Assembly: GCF_011302915.1 (NCBI RefSeq)
Contig: NZ_CP049872.1
Span: 434,001 to 498,000, forward strand
DNA: 64,000 nt
Direction: 5' to 3'
Source of the DNA: Thermomonas sp. HDW16
GTDB lineage: Bacteria > Pseudomonadota > Gammaproteobacteria > Xanthomonadales > Xanthomonadaceae
The first letter of the stretch is position 1; each line of letters starts with the position of its first letter. The notes under the pieces are model-generated. The model saw only the letters and a program-made list of their open reading frames with translations, was not told the origin of the DNA and did not search any database. Of this stretch, positions 8,597 through 18,127 are shown one piece after another. Made by a program: the position numbers and the translations under genes.

Positions 8597-8982
8597 GTCT
8601 CCGGCAGCGGGTTTTTCTCGGCTTCGTCCACGCCGATCCAGTCCTCCGGCAACAGCACCGGCAAGCCGTGCGCGAGGCGTGCCTTGTCGCATTGCGCACT
8701 GGCCGCGCCGAATTCGTAACTGGCCGGCACCAGCGCGCAGACCGATGGCCGCCGGTCGTGGATGGTGCAGCGCGAGTAGCGGCCGATGTCGGCATCCAGC
8801 GCGATGCAGCGCGGATGCGCCTGCGAGGTGCCGCGCATCGCCCGTTCGTGGGTGCGCAGCGGCTCGGTCAGCTCGAACGGCACCACGCCGCCCAGCGCGG
8901 GATCAGCTTCGGACCAGTGGAAACTGACCCGGAAGAATGCGCAGCAGGCACCACAGGTCAGGCAGGGATGTTCGGCGGGCAT
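8593..8982 (-). CDS. YkgJ-family cysteine cluster protein
   Basis: A 129-residue protein with CLTCGACCAFFRVSF at the N-terminus, then CIALD, RYSRCTIHDRRPSVC and a further cysteine. This is the CxxCxxCC-type signature of the YkgJ/UPF0153 zinc or iron-sulfur binding family. Function is unknown across the family. It is transcribed against the ole genes: its stop overlaps the end of the ubiM-like gene by 3 bp and its start lies 26 bp from the oleC start. Confidence 0.82.
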   Translation of the reverse strand: MPAEHPCLTCGACCAFFRVSFHWSEADPALGGVVPFELTEPLRTHERAMRGTSQAHPRCIALDADIGRYSRCTIHDRRPSVCALVPASYEFGAASAQCDKARLAHGLPVLLPEDWIGVDEAEKNPLPET

Positions 8983-8987
8983 GCATT

Positions 8988-9008
8988 ATTGTCGGCGACA
9001 ATGGCGGC
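8988..9008 (+). promoter_or_regulatory. oleC promoter region: ACAAT -10 in a 15-bp palindrome
   Basis: ATTGTCG-G-CGACAAT (8988-9002) is a perfect dyad in the 26-bp gap between the YkgJ and oleC starts. Its right arm ends in GACAAT, six bases before the oleC ATG. The same ACAAT-N6-ATG layout is seen at ubiJ and pyrE, so oleC may be transcribed leaderless from here. No convincing -35 was seen. Confidence 0.4.
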
Positions 9009-10700
9009 ATGACGGAAGCCAGCAACATCGCCGCCGCGCTGCCTCGATTGGCGCGCGAACGCCCCGACCAAATCGCCATGCACTGTCCCGGTCGCAACGG
9101 CGCCTACGACATCGCCCTGACCTATGCGCAACTGGACGCGCGCAGCGATGCGATCGCCACCGGCCTCGCGAAGCGCGGCATCGTCCGCGGCACCCGCGTG
9201 GTGGTGATGGTGCGCCCCACGCCGGAGTTCTTCCTCGTCATGTTCGCCTTGTTCAAGGCCGGCGCGGTGCCGGTGTTGGTCGATCCCGGCATCGACAAGC
9301 GCGCGCTGAAGCAATGCCTGGACGAAGCCGCGGCGGACGCCTTCATCGGCATTCCGCTGGCGATGCTGGCGAAGACGCTGTTGGGCTGGGCGAAATCGGC
9401 GCGGCTGCGCATCACCACCGGCAAGCGCGCATGGTTCGCCGATGCGACGTTGGCCGACATCGAGCGCGATGGTGCCGGTGCCGGCGCGCAACTCGCGGAC
9501 ACCCGGCCAGACGACGTGGCGGCATTGCTGTTCACCAGCGGCAGCACCGGCGTGCCGAAGGGTGTGGTGTATCGGCACCGGCATTTCGTTGCGCAGATCG
9601 ACATGCTGCGCGATGCGTTCGGCATCGAAGCCGGCGGCATCGACCTGCCCACCTTCCCGCCGTTTGCCCTGTTCGATCCCGCGCTTGGCCTGACCAGCAT
9701 CATCCCGGACATGGATCCGACGCGGCCCGCGCAGGCGGATCCGCGCAGGCTGCATGCGGCGATCAAGCGTTTCGGCATCACCCAGCTGTTCGGCTCACCC
9801 GCACTGATGCGCGTGCTGGCCGAACATGGCGAACCGCTGCCGACGATCAAGCGCGTGACCAGTGCCGGTGCGCCGGTACCGCCGGACGTCGTGGCGAAGA
9901 TGCTGCAACTGCTGCCGCCGGATGCGCAGCTGTGGACGCCGTACGGCGCCACCGAATGCCTGCCGGTGGCGGTGATCGAAGGCCGCGAACTGCTGACCTT
10001 GCGCGAACGCACCGAAACCGGCGCGGGCACCTGCGTGGGACGGCCAGTGCGGCCGAATGAAGTGCGCATCATCCGCATAGATGACGAGGCGATCCCCGAT
10101 TGGAGCGATGCGTTGCTGGTCGGTGCAGGGCAGGTCGGCGAGATCACCGTCGCCGGGCCCAGCGCCACCGATGCCTATTTCAACCGCGATGCGCAGACGC
10201 GCTTGGCGAAGATCCGCGAGGTTCTTCCCCCTCTCCCGCTTGCGGGAGAGGGCCGGGGTGAGGGCGCGCTTGGCGAGCGCATCGTCCACCGCATGGGCGA
10301 TCTAGCCTATTTCGATGGCGAAGGCCGGCTGTGGTTCTGCGGTCGCAAATCCCAGCGCGTGGTGGTGGATGCGTCCACGACGTTATGCACCGAACAAATC
10401 GAACCAGTGTTCAACACGCATCCAGACGTGGCGCGCAGCGCGCTGGTCGGTGTCGGCGCGAAGGGCACGCAGCGGCCAGTGCTGTGCGTGGAATTGCGTG
10501 CCGGCGTCGACAAACGCGAATGGCCGCGCATCGAAGCCGAACTGCGACATCTGGCTGATGGCTATGTACATACCGCGAAGGTCGAGGTTTTCCTGCGCTA
10601 TCCGAAACCTTTCCCGGTCGATATCCGCCACAACGCCAAGATCGGCCGCGAGAAACTCGCGGCATGGGCCGCGACGCAACCCTTGAAGGACAACGCATGA
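9009..10700 (+). CDS. oleC: OleC, ATP-dependent beta-lactone synthetase
   Basis: A 563-residue ANL-superfamily adenylating enzyme. Seen: P-loop [13 protein letters not shown] (about 175-188), the YGATE core motif, the hinge RMGDLAYFD, and the C-terminal catalytic lysine region NAKIGREKL. OleC converts the beta-hydroxy acid from OleD into a cis-beta-lactone, the substrate of OleB. Start at ATG 9009 ([19 protein letters not shown]); upstream in-frame codons overlap the divergent YkgJ gene. Residues about 405-422 ([14 protein letters not shown] and flanks), between the AKIRE and ERIVHRMGD segments, are encoded by a REP-like palindrome and look like an in-frame insertion. oleD overlaps by ATGA. 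Confidence 0.94.
   Translation: MTEASNIAAALPRLARERPDQIAMHCPGRNGAYDIALTYAQLDARSDAIATGLAKRGIVRGTRVVVMVRPTPEFFLVMFALFKAGAVPVLVDPGIDKRALKQCLDEAAADAFIGIPLAMLAKTLLGWAKSARLRITTGKRAWFADATLADIERDGAGAGAQLADTRPDDVAALLFTSGSTGVPKGVVYRHRHFVAQIDMLRDAFGIEAGGIDLPTFPPFALFDPALGLTSIIPDMDPTRPAQADPRRLHAAIKRFGITQLFGSPALMRVLAEHGEPLPTIKRVTSAGAPVPPDVVAKMLQLLPPDAQLWTPYGATECLPVAVIEGRELLTLRERTETGAGTCVGRPVRPNEVRIIRIDDEAIPDWSDALLVGAGQVGEITVAGPSATDAYFNRDAQTRLAKIREVLPPLPLAGEGRGEGALGERIVHRMGDLAYFDGEGRLWFCGRKSQRVVVDASTTLCTEQIEPVFNTHPDVARSALVGVGAKGTQRPVLCVELRAGVDKREWPRIEAELRHLADGYVHTAKVEVFLRYPKPFPVDIRHNAKIGREKLAAWAATQPLKDNA
10229..10252. repeat. REP-like palindrome inside oleC
   Basis: CCCTCTCCCGC (10229-10239) and GCGGGAGAGGG (10242-10252) form an 11-bp perfect inverted repeat with a TT loop, followed by CCGGGGTGAGGG. 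This is the look of a dispersed palindromic repeat I associate with intergenic regions of xanthomonads. Here it keeps the oleC frame open, encoding [14 protein letters not shown]. Confidence 0.75.
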
Positions 10701-11689
10701 AGATTCTGGTGACGGGTGGCGGTGGTTTTCTCGGCCAGGCGCTGTGTCGCGGTCTGGTCCAGCGCGGGCATGACGTCACCAGCTTCAACCGCGGCCATTA
10801 CCCGGCGCTCGATGTCATCGGCGTGCGCCAAATCGCCGGTGACTTGGCGGATCGCGACGCAGTGATGTCCGCCTTTGCCGGCGGCTTCGATGCGGTGTTC
10901 CACAATGCTGCCAAAGCCGGCGCCTGGGGCAGTTACGGCAGCTACCACCAGGCCAATGTGGTCGGCACGCAGAACGTGCTGGATGCCTGTCGCACACACA
11001 GCATCGGCAAGCTGGTCTACACCTCAACGCCCAGCGTCACCCATCGCGCGACGCATCCGGTCGAAGGCGGCACGGCGGAGACCGTGCCTTACGGCGAAAA
11101 CTTCCAGGCGCCGTACGCGACCACCAAGACCATCGCCGAGAAAGCGGTGCTGGCGGCGAACGATGCGAGCCTCGCCACCGTGGCACTTCGTCCGCGCCTG
11201 ATCTGGGGGCCGGGCGACCAGCAGATCCTGCCGCGGTTGGTGGAGCGTGCGAAGGCCGGGCGTTTACGTTTCGTCGGCGATGGCGAAAACCTGATCGACA
11301 CCACTTTCATCGACAACGCCGCGCAGGCGCACTTCGATGCGTTCGACCATCTCGCGCCCGGCGCGGCCTGCGCCGGCAAGGCCTACTTCATCAGCAATGG
11401 CGAACCGAAGACCACGCGCGAGACCATCAATGCGCTGCTCGCTGCCGCAGGTGCGCTGCTGGTGGACAAGACCATTCCGTTCCGTGCTGCTTACCTGATC
11501 GGCGCGGTCTGCGAAGGGCTGTGGCATGCGCTGCCGCTGAAGGGCGAGCCGCCGATGACCCGCTTCTTGGCCGAGCAACTGAGCACCAGCCATTGGTATT
11601 CGATGGCGCCTGCCACGCGCGATTTCGGTTACGTGCCGAAAGTAAGTTTTGCGGAGGGTATCGACCAGTTGCGGGCGTCGTTTCTTTGA
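10697..11689 (+). CDS. oleD: OleD, NADPH-dependent beta-keto acid reductase
   Basis: A 330-residue extended short-chain dehydrogenase. Seen: nucleotide-binding GGGGFLG (7-13), the [12 protein letters not shown] segment, and the catalytic Y140-x-x-x-K144 (YATTK) with a serine near 110-113. OleD reduces the OleA product to the beta-hydroxy acid used by OleC. Start at ATG 10697, overlapping the oleC stop by ATGA, so probably translationally coupled; OleC and OleD act consecutively. Confidence 0.94.
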   Translation: MKILVTGGGGFLGQALCRGLVQRGHDVTSFNRGHYPALDVIGVRQIAGDLADRDAVMSAFAGGFDAVFHNAAKAGAWGSYGSYHQANVVGTQNVLDACRTHSIGKLVYTSTPSVTHRATHPVEGGTAETVPYGENFQAPYATTKTIAEKAVLAANDASLATVALRPRLIWGPGDQQILPRLVERAKAGRLRFVGDGENLIDTTFIDNAAQAHFDAFDHLAPGAACAGKAYFISNGEPKTTRETINALLAAAGALLVDKTIPFRAAYLIGAVCEGLWHALPLKGEPPMTRFLAEQLSTSHWYSMAPATRDFGYVPKVSFAEGIDQLRASFL

Positions 11690-11724
11690 CGAAACTGAAG
11701 TTGCTTGCACTGCGACATCGGTAG

Positions 11725-11831
11725 CCCGCTGGCCGGCCGGTATGCGCAGAGCGGGCCATGGATGGCCCGCGCCCGCGACTCAGTCGTGGATGACTGGACG
11801 GAGCGGCTGCGCATACCGGCCGGCCAGCGGG
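11725..11831. repeat. 107-bp element with perfect 25-bp terminal inverted repeats
   Basis: Bases 11725-11749 are the exact reverse complement of 11807-11831 (arms begin CCCGCTGGCCGG and end CCGGCCAGCGGG). The 57-bp interior holds nested dyads: GCGGGCCAT/ATGGCCCGC at 11751-11770, and CAGTC/GACTG around 11790. It carries no coding frame that I trust. It fills most of the gap between oleD and ubiJ and has no T tract. It resembles a REP/BIME or MITE-type element; no clear target duplication was found. Confidence 0.7.
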
Positions 11832-11842
11832 CGGGGCGAAGC

Positions 11843-11848
11843 TACAAT
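11843..11848 (+). promoter_or_regulatory. ubiJ -10 box, probably leaderless
   Basis: TACAAT lies exactly six bases before the ubiJ ATG. Transcription would start at or next to the start codon. No Shine-Dalgarno is possible in that space, and the stretch before it belongs to the palindromic element. Confidence 0.4.
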
Positions 11849-11854
11849 GCCCGC

Positions 11855-12493
11855 ATGACCGAAGCGCCATTCAACTGGAAGCAACCCGCCGGCAAGGCGC
11901 TGGAAGCCGCGCTCAATCGCGCGCTGGCGCTGGATGCGGACACCCAGGCCGCCTTGCGTGGACTGGACGGCCAGCGCGTGGCGCTGACGCTGACTTCTCC
12001 GCAGCTCGCGATGCAGGTGCGCGTGGAGGGCGATGCACTGCGCGTGGGACCACTGGATGGCGAGCAGGAACCCGATCTTGGTGTGCGCAGCACGCTGGCC
12101 GGCCTGCTCGGGCAACTGCCGATGTTCCGCAACAACAACGCGCCACCAGTTGGCAAGCTGCGCATCGAGGGCGATGCCGAACTCGCCCGCCGGCTGCAGC
12201 AGCTCGCACAGGGGTTCGATCCGGACTGGCAATTGCCGTTCGTGCGCGTATTCGGCGAAGTGCTGGGCGTGCAGGTTGCCAAGGCGGTGGCCGCAGGATT
12301 GAAACAGGCGCAGATCGCCGGCAAGAACTTCGCCGAAACCGCCGCCGAGTACGTCACCGAAGAAAGTCGCGACGTGGTGCCGCGCGCCGAACTCGAAGCC
12401 TTCCATGATGACGTCGATGCGTTGCGCGACGACGTGGAGCGCATCGCCGCGAAGATCGCGCGCCTGCAACGCGCGCGCGGAGCAGGCGCATGA
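11855..12493 (+). CDS. ubiJ: UbiJ, SCP2-domain ubiquinone biosynthesis accessory factor
   Basis: A 212-residue protein with an SCP2-like lipid-binding N-terminal half ([35 protein letters not shown]) and a helical, likely coiled-coil C-terminus ([26 protein letters not shown]). UbiJ binds ubiquinone intermediates and scaffolds the soluble Ubi complex with UbiK. It overlaps ubiB by ATGA, the usual ubiJ-ubiB order. ATG 11855 is chosen because upstream residues would come from the palindromic repeat. Confidence 0.9.
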   Translation: MTEAPFNWKQPAGKALEAALNRALALDADTQAALRGLDGQRVALTLTSPQLAMQVRVEGDALRVGPLDGEQEPDLGVRSTLAGLLGQLPMFRNNNAPPVGKLRIEGDAELARRLQQLAQGFDPDWQLPFVRVFGEVLGVQVAKAVAAGLKQAQIAGKNFAETAAEYVTEESRDVVPRAELEAFHDDVDALRDDVERIAAKIARLQRARGAGA

Positions 12494-14142
12494 AGTCCGC
12501 ATTGCGTGCGCTGCGCATCGGTCGCGTGCTGGTGCGTTATCGATTGGACGACCTGCTCGACGGCACACCCGCCGAACGCTGGCTGAAGCTGATGCGGCCG
12601 TTCGTGCCGAAGGCGCCGGCGCAGATCGCCGAATTGCCGCGTGGTGCGCGCCTGCGCCTCGCGCTGCAGGATCTCGGGCCGATCTTCGTCAAGTTCGGAC
12701 AGATCCTGTCGACCCGGCGCGATTTGATCCCGCCGGATGTCGCCGAGGAGCTCACGCTCCTGCAGGATCGCGTCGCGCCGTTCGATGGCGATGTGGCGCG
12801 GGCGCTGGTGGAGCAAGCACTGGGCCGCAGCATTGACGATGCCTACGAGAGTTTCGACACCACGCCGCTGGCCTCGGCCAGTATCGCGCAGGTGCATGCG
12901 GCTACCTTGCCTGGTGGGCGCGAAGTCGTGGTCAAGGTGTTGCGCCCCGGCATCGACAAGCAGATCGCCGCCGACATCGCCTTGTTGAACAGCGTGGCCG
13001 GCATCGTCGATCGCACCCATCCGAGCGCGGACAAGATCCGCCCGCGCGAGATCGTGGCCGAGATCCAGAACACCCTGGCTGCCGAACTCGACCTGCAGCG
13101 CGAAGCCGGCAACGCCTCGCTGCTGCGCCGCAACTGGATCGATTCGCCCGACCTGTACGTGCCGGAAGTGATCTGGTCGCACAGCGCCGAACGGGCGATG
13201 ACCCAGGAGCGCGTGCGCGGCATCCCGTCGGACGACATCGCCAAGCTCGACGAAGCGGGCATCGATCGCAAGGCGCTGGCCGCGAAGGGCGTGCGCCTGT
13301 TCTACCAGCAGGTGTTTCGCGACAACTTCTTCCACGCCGATGCGCATGCCGGCAACATCTGGGTGGATGCCACGCGCAAGGAAAACCCGCGTTTCATCGC
13401 GCTGGATTTCGGGATCATGGGTCAGCTCTCCAGCGAGGATCAGTACTACCTGGCCGAGAACTTCATGGCGATCTTCAATCGCGATTACCGCCGCATCGCC
13501 GAACTGCACGTGCAGGCCGGCTGGATGCCGGCGCACCTGCGCATCGACGAACTGGAGGCCGCCACCCGCGCGGTCTGCGAACCGTACTTCACCCGCCCGC
13601 TAAGCGAAATTTCTCTGGCCGAAGTGCTGGTGAAGCTGTTCCGCACCGCGCAGCGCTATGAACTCACCTTGCAGCCGCAACTGATCCTGCTGCAGAAGAC
13701 CTTGCTCAATATCGAAGGCGTGGGCCGCCAGCTGGATCCGAAGATCGACATCTGGGCGGTGGCCAAGCCGGTGCTGGAACAGATCCTGGCCGAGCGCTAC
13801 AGCCCGCAGCGGCTGGCGGGTGAATTCCGCAAGCGCCTGCCGGAAATGATCACCCGCGCGCCGGAAGTGCCGCGCCTGCTGCACGCCTGGCTGCAGCAGC
13901 AAGTGGAAGGCAAGCACGAACTCTCGATGCGCTCGCGCGACCTGGCCGAGTTGGCGCGCGTCGCGCGCGATGGACAGAAGCGCGTGGTTGCCGCGGTGCT
14001 TGGCAGTGGGCTGATGATCGTGGCGGCGGTGCTGTATGCGCTGGAAGCCGGCGGCCCGCAGTTGCTGGGCGTGCCGGTGGCGACCTGGATCGCTGGGTTG
14101 GGTGGCGCGTGGGCGTTCCTGGCGGCGTGGCCACGACGCTGA
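12490..14142 (+). CDS. ubiB: UbiB, atypical kinase/ATPase of ubiquinone synthesis
   Basis: A 550-residue ABC1/ADCK/UbiB-family protein, close to the E. coli length of 546. Seen: the KxGQ motif in [14 protein letters not shown], the alanine-rich loop in [11 protein letters not shown], the ExD motif in [11 protein letters not shown], and DFG in ALDFGIMG. Two C-terminal membrane helices ([19 protein letters not shown] and [18 protein letters not shown]) anchor it to the inner membrane. UbiB is thought to use ATPase activity to extract or deliver lipid precursors to the Ubi complex. Coupled to ubiJ by ATGA. Confidence 0.95.
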   Translation: MKSALRALRIGRVLVRYRLDDLLDGTPAERWLKLMRPFVPKAPAQIAELPRGARLRLALQDLGPIFVKFGQILSTRRDLIPPDVAEELTLLQDRVAPFDGDVARALVEQALGRSIDDAYESFDTTPLASASIAQVHAATLPGGREVVVKVLRPGIDKQIAADIALLNSVAGIVDRTHPSADKIRPREIVAEIQNTLAAELDLQREAGNASLLRRNWIDSPDLYVPEVIWSHSAERAMTQERVRGIPSDDIAKLDEAGIDRKALAAKGVRLFYQQVFRDNFFHADAHAGNIWVDATRKENPRFIALDFGIMGQLSSEDQYYLAENFMAIFNRDYRRIAELHVQAGWMPAHLRIDELEAATRAVCEPYFTRPLSEISLAEVLVKLFRTAQRYELTLQPQLILLQKTLLNIEGVGRQLDPKIDIWAVAKPVLEQILAERYSPQRLAGEFRKRLPEMITRAPEVPRLLHAWLQQQVEGKHELSMRSRDLAELARVARDGQKRVVAAVLGSGLMIVAAVLYALEAGGPQLLGVPVATWIAGLGGAWAFLAAWPRR

Positions 14143-14192
14143 CTGAACGCAAAAGGCGTTATCGTTCGACTCCCCCATCCCGCGGAACTTCC

Positions 14193-15239
14193 ATGACCAC
14201 CAAAGCCTACGGCGCGACCGCCGCCGACAAACCCGTTGCCGCGCTCGACATCGACCGTCGCGCGCCGGGCGCGAACGATGTGCAGATCGACATCGCTTAT
14301 TGCGGCGTCTGCCATTCCGACTTGCACACCGTGCGTTCGGAATGGCCGGGCACGCTGTATCCCTGCGTGCCCGGCCATGAGATCGTCGGTCGCGTGACTG
14401 CCGTGGGCAGCGATGTCAGCGGCTTCAAGGTCGGCGATACGGTCGGCGTGGGTTGCCTGGTCGGCAGTTGCCAGCATTGCGCGTCTTGCGATGAAGGTCT
14501 CGAGCAGTACTGCACGAATGGATTTGTCGGCACCTACAACGGCCGTACTGCGGATGCGCCTGGTCATACGTTGGGCGGCTATTCGCAGCGCATCGTGGTG
14601 GACAAGAAATTCGTGCTGCATATCCGCCATCCGCAGGAACAACTGGCCGCCGTGGCACCGCTGCTGTGCGCGGGCATCACCACGTATTCGCCGCTGCGGC
14701 ATTGGGGCGCGGGGCCGGGCAAGAAGATCGGCGTCGTCGGCATCGGCGGACTGGGCCACATGGGCATCAAGCTGGCGCACGCGATGGGCGCGCACGTGGT
14801 GGCGTTCACCACCAGCGAGTCCAAGCGCGAGGAAGCGCGCAAGCTCGGCGCCGACGAGGTGGTGATCTCCAAGGATCCGGCGCAGATGAAGGCGCATGCG
14901 GGCAGCTTCGATTTCATCCTCAACACGGTGGCCGCCTCGCACAACCTGGATGCGTTCACCACCCTGCTCAAGCGCGACGGCACCCTGTGCCTGGTCGGCG
15001 TGCCGGAGCATGCGCATCCGTCGCCTGCGGTGTTCAACCTGATCTTCGGTCGCAAGGCGATCGCCGGCTCGCTGATCGGCGGCATCGCCGAAACCCAGGA
15101 GATGCTGGATTTCTGCGCGGAGCACGGCATCGTCGCCGACATCGAGATGATCGACGCGCAAGGCATCGAGGCCGCCTACGAGCGCATGCTCAAGAGTGAC
15201 GTGAAGTATCGCTTCGTGATCGATACCGCGACGATGTAA
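14193..15239 (+). CDS. Zinc-dependent NAD(P) alcohol dehydrogenase, CAD/YahK type
   Basis: A 348-residue medium-chain dehydrogenase. Catalytic-zinc motifs CGVCHSD and PGHEIVG, structural-zinc cysteines in CLVGSCQHCASCDEGLEQYC, and cofactor motif GIGGLGHMG are all visible. This pattern fits the cinnamyl-alcohol-dehydrogenase/YahK group, broad-range NADPH aldehyde reductases. Physiological substrate unknown. Start ATG 14193 (MTTKAYGAT). It stands alone between ubiB and a bidirectional terminator. Confidence 0.9.
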   Translation: MTTKAYGATAADKPVAALDIDRRAPGANDVQIDIAYCGVCHSDLHTVRSEWPGTLYPCVPGHEIVGRVTAVGSDVSGFKVGDTVGVGCLVGSCQHCASCDEGLEQYCTNGFVGTYNGRTADAPGHTLGGYSQRIVVDKKFVLHIRHPQEQLAAVAPLLCAGITTYSPLRHWGAGPGKKIGVVGIGGLGHMGIKLAHAMGAHVVAFTTSESKREEARKLGADEVVISKDPAQMKAHAGSFDFILNTVAASHNLDAFTTLLKRDGTLCLVGVPEHAHPSPAVFNLIFGRKAIAGSLIGGIAETQEMLDFCAEHGIVADIEMIDAQGIEAAYERMLKSDVKYRFVIDTATM

Positions 15240-15259
15240 GCATCAACGCATGCACCAAC

Positions 15260-15288
15260 AAAAAAGCCCGGGAATTCCCGGGCTTCTT
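15260..15288. terminator. Bidirectional terminator between adh and M16 gene
   Basis: The 20-bp perfect palindrome at 15265-15284 (AGCCCGGGAA and its complement) is preceded by AAAAA and followed by TCTTTG. It serves the two convergent genes. Confidence 0.8.
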
Positions 15289-15312
15289 TGTTGTCGTGGA
15301 TCAAAGCGGTGC

Positions 15313-18069
15313 TTACTTCGCCGCAGCGGCAAAATCACCGGCCACGAACACCGACAACTGCTCCGGCTTGAGGAATTTGCGGATCGCCGCATTCACCTGT
15401 TCGACGGTCAGCGATTTCAGCTTGGCGTCGAACTCGGCGCGACGCAGCATCGGCCGGCCCAGGTAGTTGTCGGAGTTCAGCATCGAAGCCACTGCGCCGT
15501 CACTGGCGCGCGATTGTTCGCGTTGGGTGAGCATGCCGCTGACCGCATCCTGCAATTCCGCTTGCGTGACGCCGTCCTTGACGAAGCGCGCCAGCTCCTC
15601 GCGCACCGCGGCTTCCAGCTTGGCCGCGTTCTGTGGCGCGGCGATGGCCTGGATGCTGAAGCTGCCGGCATCGTCGGTGCCTTCGCGGCTGGAGTCGGCG
15701 CTGATGCCGCTGCCGATGCCGTAGCTCAGGCCATCCTTCTGCCGCACGCGATCGCCAAGGCGCGACTTCAGGCCGCCACTGCCGAAGATGTTGTTGGCGA
15801 CCATCAGCGCGGCATAGTCCGCATCGTCATCGTTGAGCGGCAAGTTCTGGCGGGCGATGAACACCGCGCTCGACTTGTCCGGCGTCTCGAAACTCTGTTT
15901 GCGTGCATCCACCGCGTTGTAGCGCGTGTGGATCGGCGCATAGGCCACGCCCGGCTTCCAGTCGGCGAACAATTTCTGCAGCAATGGCTTGACCTGTTCC
16001 GGGTCGAAGTCGCCGACGATGGCGATCTGCCCATCGGTCGTGCCGTAGGCAGCGCGATGCCAAGCGCGCAAATCATCCAGCTTCAGCGCCTTGAGGCTGG
16101 CGAGTTGTTCGTCGGGATTGCGGTAGCGCAGCGGGTGATCGGCTGGCCACGGATCGAAGGCCTTCGCCAGCGCGTTGCCGGCAATCGCGCCGGGTTCCTT
16201 GCGTTGCGCTTCCATGCCGGTGATCGCCTGCAGGCGCAACTGCTCGAACTCGTTTTCCGGGAATGCGGGATTGCGCAGGATGTCGGCGGCGAGGGTCAGC
16301 GCCTCGGCCAGTTCGCCACGACGGGTTTCCAGGCCGATGCTCGCGGCCTGGCTGCCGCCGCTCACGCTGGCGGCGGTCTTCAGTGCCTCGAAGCGCTTGT
16401 CGATCTGCTCGCGGGTCAGCGTCTTGCTGCCGCGCATCAGCATGCTTCCGGCAAAACCTGCCGCGCCTTCAGGGCTGCGACGCAGCGCATCGACATCGGC
16501 GAAGCGGAAATCGGCATTCACTACCACCGTGCCGCCACGGGTCTTCTTCGGCAGCAGCGAGACGGTGAGCGAACCGCCAATGGTGTAGGTCTGTGTGCGT
16601 GCGGCGATGTTCGCCGGCGTGGGGTCGAAGACTTCGCCGGCATCGACCGCCGCGCGGCCCTTGTAGCCATCGACCAACGATGCCACCGACGGCGCATCGC
16701 CGATCGTCGCGCGCACGGCGTTGTCGGTGGGGATGAAGCGGGCCAGCGTGCGGTTGCTGGGGATGAGGTAGGTCTTCGCCACTCGGTTCACGTCGTCCAG
16801 CGTGACCTTGTCCATCGCATCGCGCAGCACGAACCACAGCCGCCAATCGCCGGCGGCGACGTATTCGGACAGGGCCATGCCCACCGAGTTCACGTCGTTG
16901 AAAGCGAGTTCGTAACCATTGGCGATGCGCTGCTTGGCGTCCGCCAGTTCCTGCGCGGTGATCGGTTGCGCGGCGATGTTCTCGGCCTGCTTCAGCAGTT
17001 CGGCTTCGGCCTTTGCGGCGTCGCCGTCCTTCGGTACCGCAACCACCACGCCGAAAGTGCCCGGATCATGCGAAGCGCCTGCGCCTGCACCGGCGAACGC
17101 GGCGAGTTTCGATTCCACCAGCGCCTTGTGCAGGCGACCGCTCGGCGCCTGGCCCAGGATATTGCCCAGCACCATCAGCGCTGGCGTGTCTGGATGGGTG
17201 GCCGCCGGCATGTGATACGCCGCGCTGGTGATGCGGATGTCGCCGCTGCGGCGCACGGTGACTTCGCGCTCGCCGTCTTGCGTGGGTTCCACGGTGTAGG
17301 CGGTCGGCAGTACGCGTGCGGGTTTCTTCAGCGCACCGAACTTCGCATTGATGGTGGCCAGCACCTTGGTCGGGTCGAAACGTCCAGCCACGATCAGCAC
17401 CGCGTTGTCCGGCTGGTACCACGTCTTGTAGAAGGCCTGCAGGCGGTCGATCGGCACGTGTTCCACGTCGCTGCGCGCGCCGATGGTGGTGTTGCCGTAG
17501 TTGTGCCAGAGGTAGGCGGTGGAGCGCAGGCGCTCGTTGAGCACGCTGCCGGGGTTGTTCTCGTTGCGCTCCAGCTCGTTGCGCACCACGGTCATTTCGC
17601 TGTCGAGATCCTTCTTGGCGACGAAAGAATTGAGCATGCGGTCGGCTTCAAGGCCCAGCACGTAATCCAGGGTGGCGTCGTTGGCCGGGAAGCTGCTGAA
17701 GTAGTTGGTGCGGTCCAGCGAGGTGCTGGCATTGAAGCCGACGCCGCGCTTCTTCAGTTCGCCGGGGATATCGTCATGGGTGGGCGTGCCCTTGAACAGC
17801 AGGTGCTCCAGCAGGTGGGCCATGCCGGTTTCGCCATAGTTCTCGTCCACCGAACCGACCAGATAGGTGAGGTTGACGGTAACCGTGGGCTTGCTGGCGT
17901 CCGGGAACAGCAGCACGCGCAGTCCGTTCTGCATCCGATATTCGCAGATGCCTTCGACGCAAGCAGCAGCGGTGATGCCCTTGGGCGGGGTGATGCCGTC
18001 GGCGAAGGCGGCGGCGGGCAGGGCGAGCAGACAGGCGAGGGCAAGACTATGCAGGCGAGGATGTTTCAT
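15313..18069 (-). CDS. M16 family zinc metallopeptidase, secreted (third in window)
   Basis: A 918-residue protein with a signal peptide (MKHPRLHSLALACLLALPAAAFA). The first unit has H85-L-L-E88-H89 in GMAHLLEHLLFKG, with a likely third ligand in the VVRNELERNENNP region; a second M16 unit follows. It is of the same two-unit type as the tandem pair at the window start but clearly diverged from them (for example CEYRMQNGLRVLLFPD). ATG 18069 is used; more distal in-frame starts would overlap truC on the other strand. Divergent from truC with a 58-bp gap. Confidence 0.92.
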   Translation of the reverse strand: MKHPRLHSLALACLLALPAAAFADGITPPKGITAAACVEGICEYRMQNGLRVLLFPDASKPTVTVNLTYLVGSVDENYGETGMAHLLEHLLFKGTPTHDDIPGELKKRGVGFNASTSLDRTNYFSSFPANDATLDYVLGLEADRMLNSFVAKKDLDSEMTVVRNELERNENNPGSVLNERLRSTAYLWHNYGNTTIGARSDVEHVPIDRLQAFYKTWYQPDNAVLIVAGRFDPTKVLATINAKFGALKKPARVLPTAYTVEPTQDGEREVTVRRSGDIRITSAAYHMPAATHPDTPALMVLGNILGQAPSGRLHKALVESKLAAFAGAGAGASHDPGTFGVVVAVPKDGDAAKAEAELLKQAENIAAQPITAQELADAKQRIANGYELAFNDVNSVGMALSEYVAAGDWRLWFVLRDAMDKVTLDDVNRVAKTYLIPSNRTLARFIPTDNAVRATIGDAPSVASLVDGYKGRAAVDAGEVFDPTPANIAARTQTYTIGGSLTVSLLPKKTRGGTVVVNADFRFADVDALRRSPEGAAGFAGSMLMRGSKTLTREQIDKRFEALKTAASVSGGSQAASIGLETRRGELAEALTLAADILRNPAFPENEFEQLRLQAITGMEAQRKEPGAIAGNALAKAFDPWPADHPLRYRNPDEQLASLKALKLDDLRAWHRAAYGTTDGQIAIVGDFDPEQVKPLLQKLFADWKPGVAYAPIHTRYNAVDARKQSFETPDKSSAVFIARQNLPLNDDDADYAALMVANNIFGSGGLKSRLGDRVRQKDGLSYGIGSGISADSSREGTDDAGSFSIQAIAAPQNAAKLEAAVREELARFVKDGVTQAELQDAVSGMLTQREQSRASDGAVASMLNSDNYLGRPMLRRAEFDAKLKSLTVEQVNAAIRKFLKPEQLSVFVAGDFAAAAK

Positions 18070-18127
18070 GGAATCCGTTCCAGTGCGGGACAATGCGCGC
18101 AGTCTAGCGAAGTGCTGCGATCCGCCC

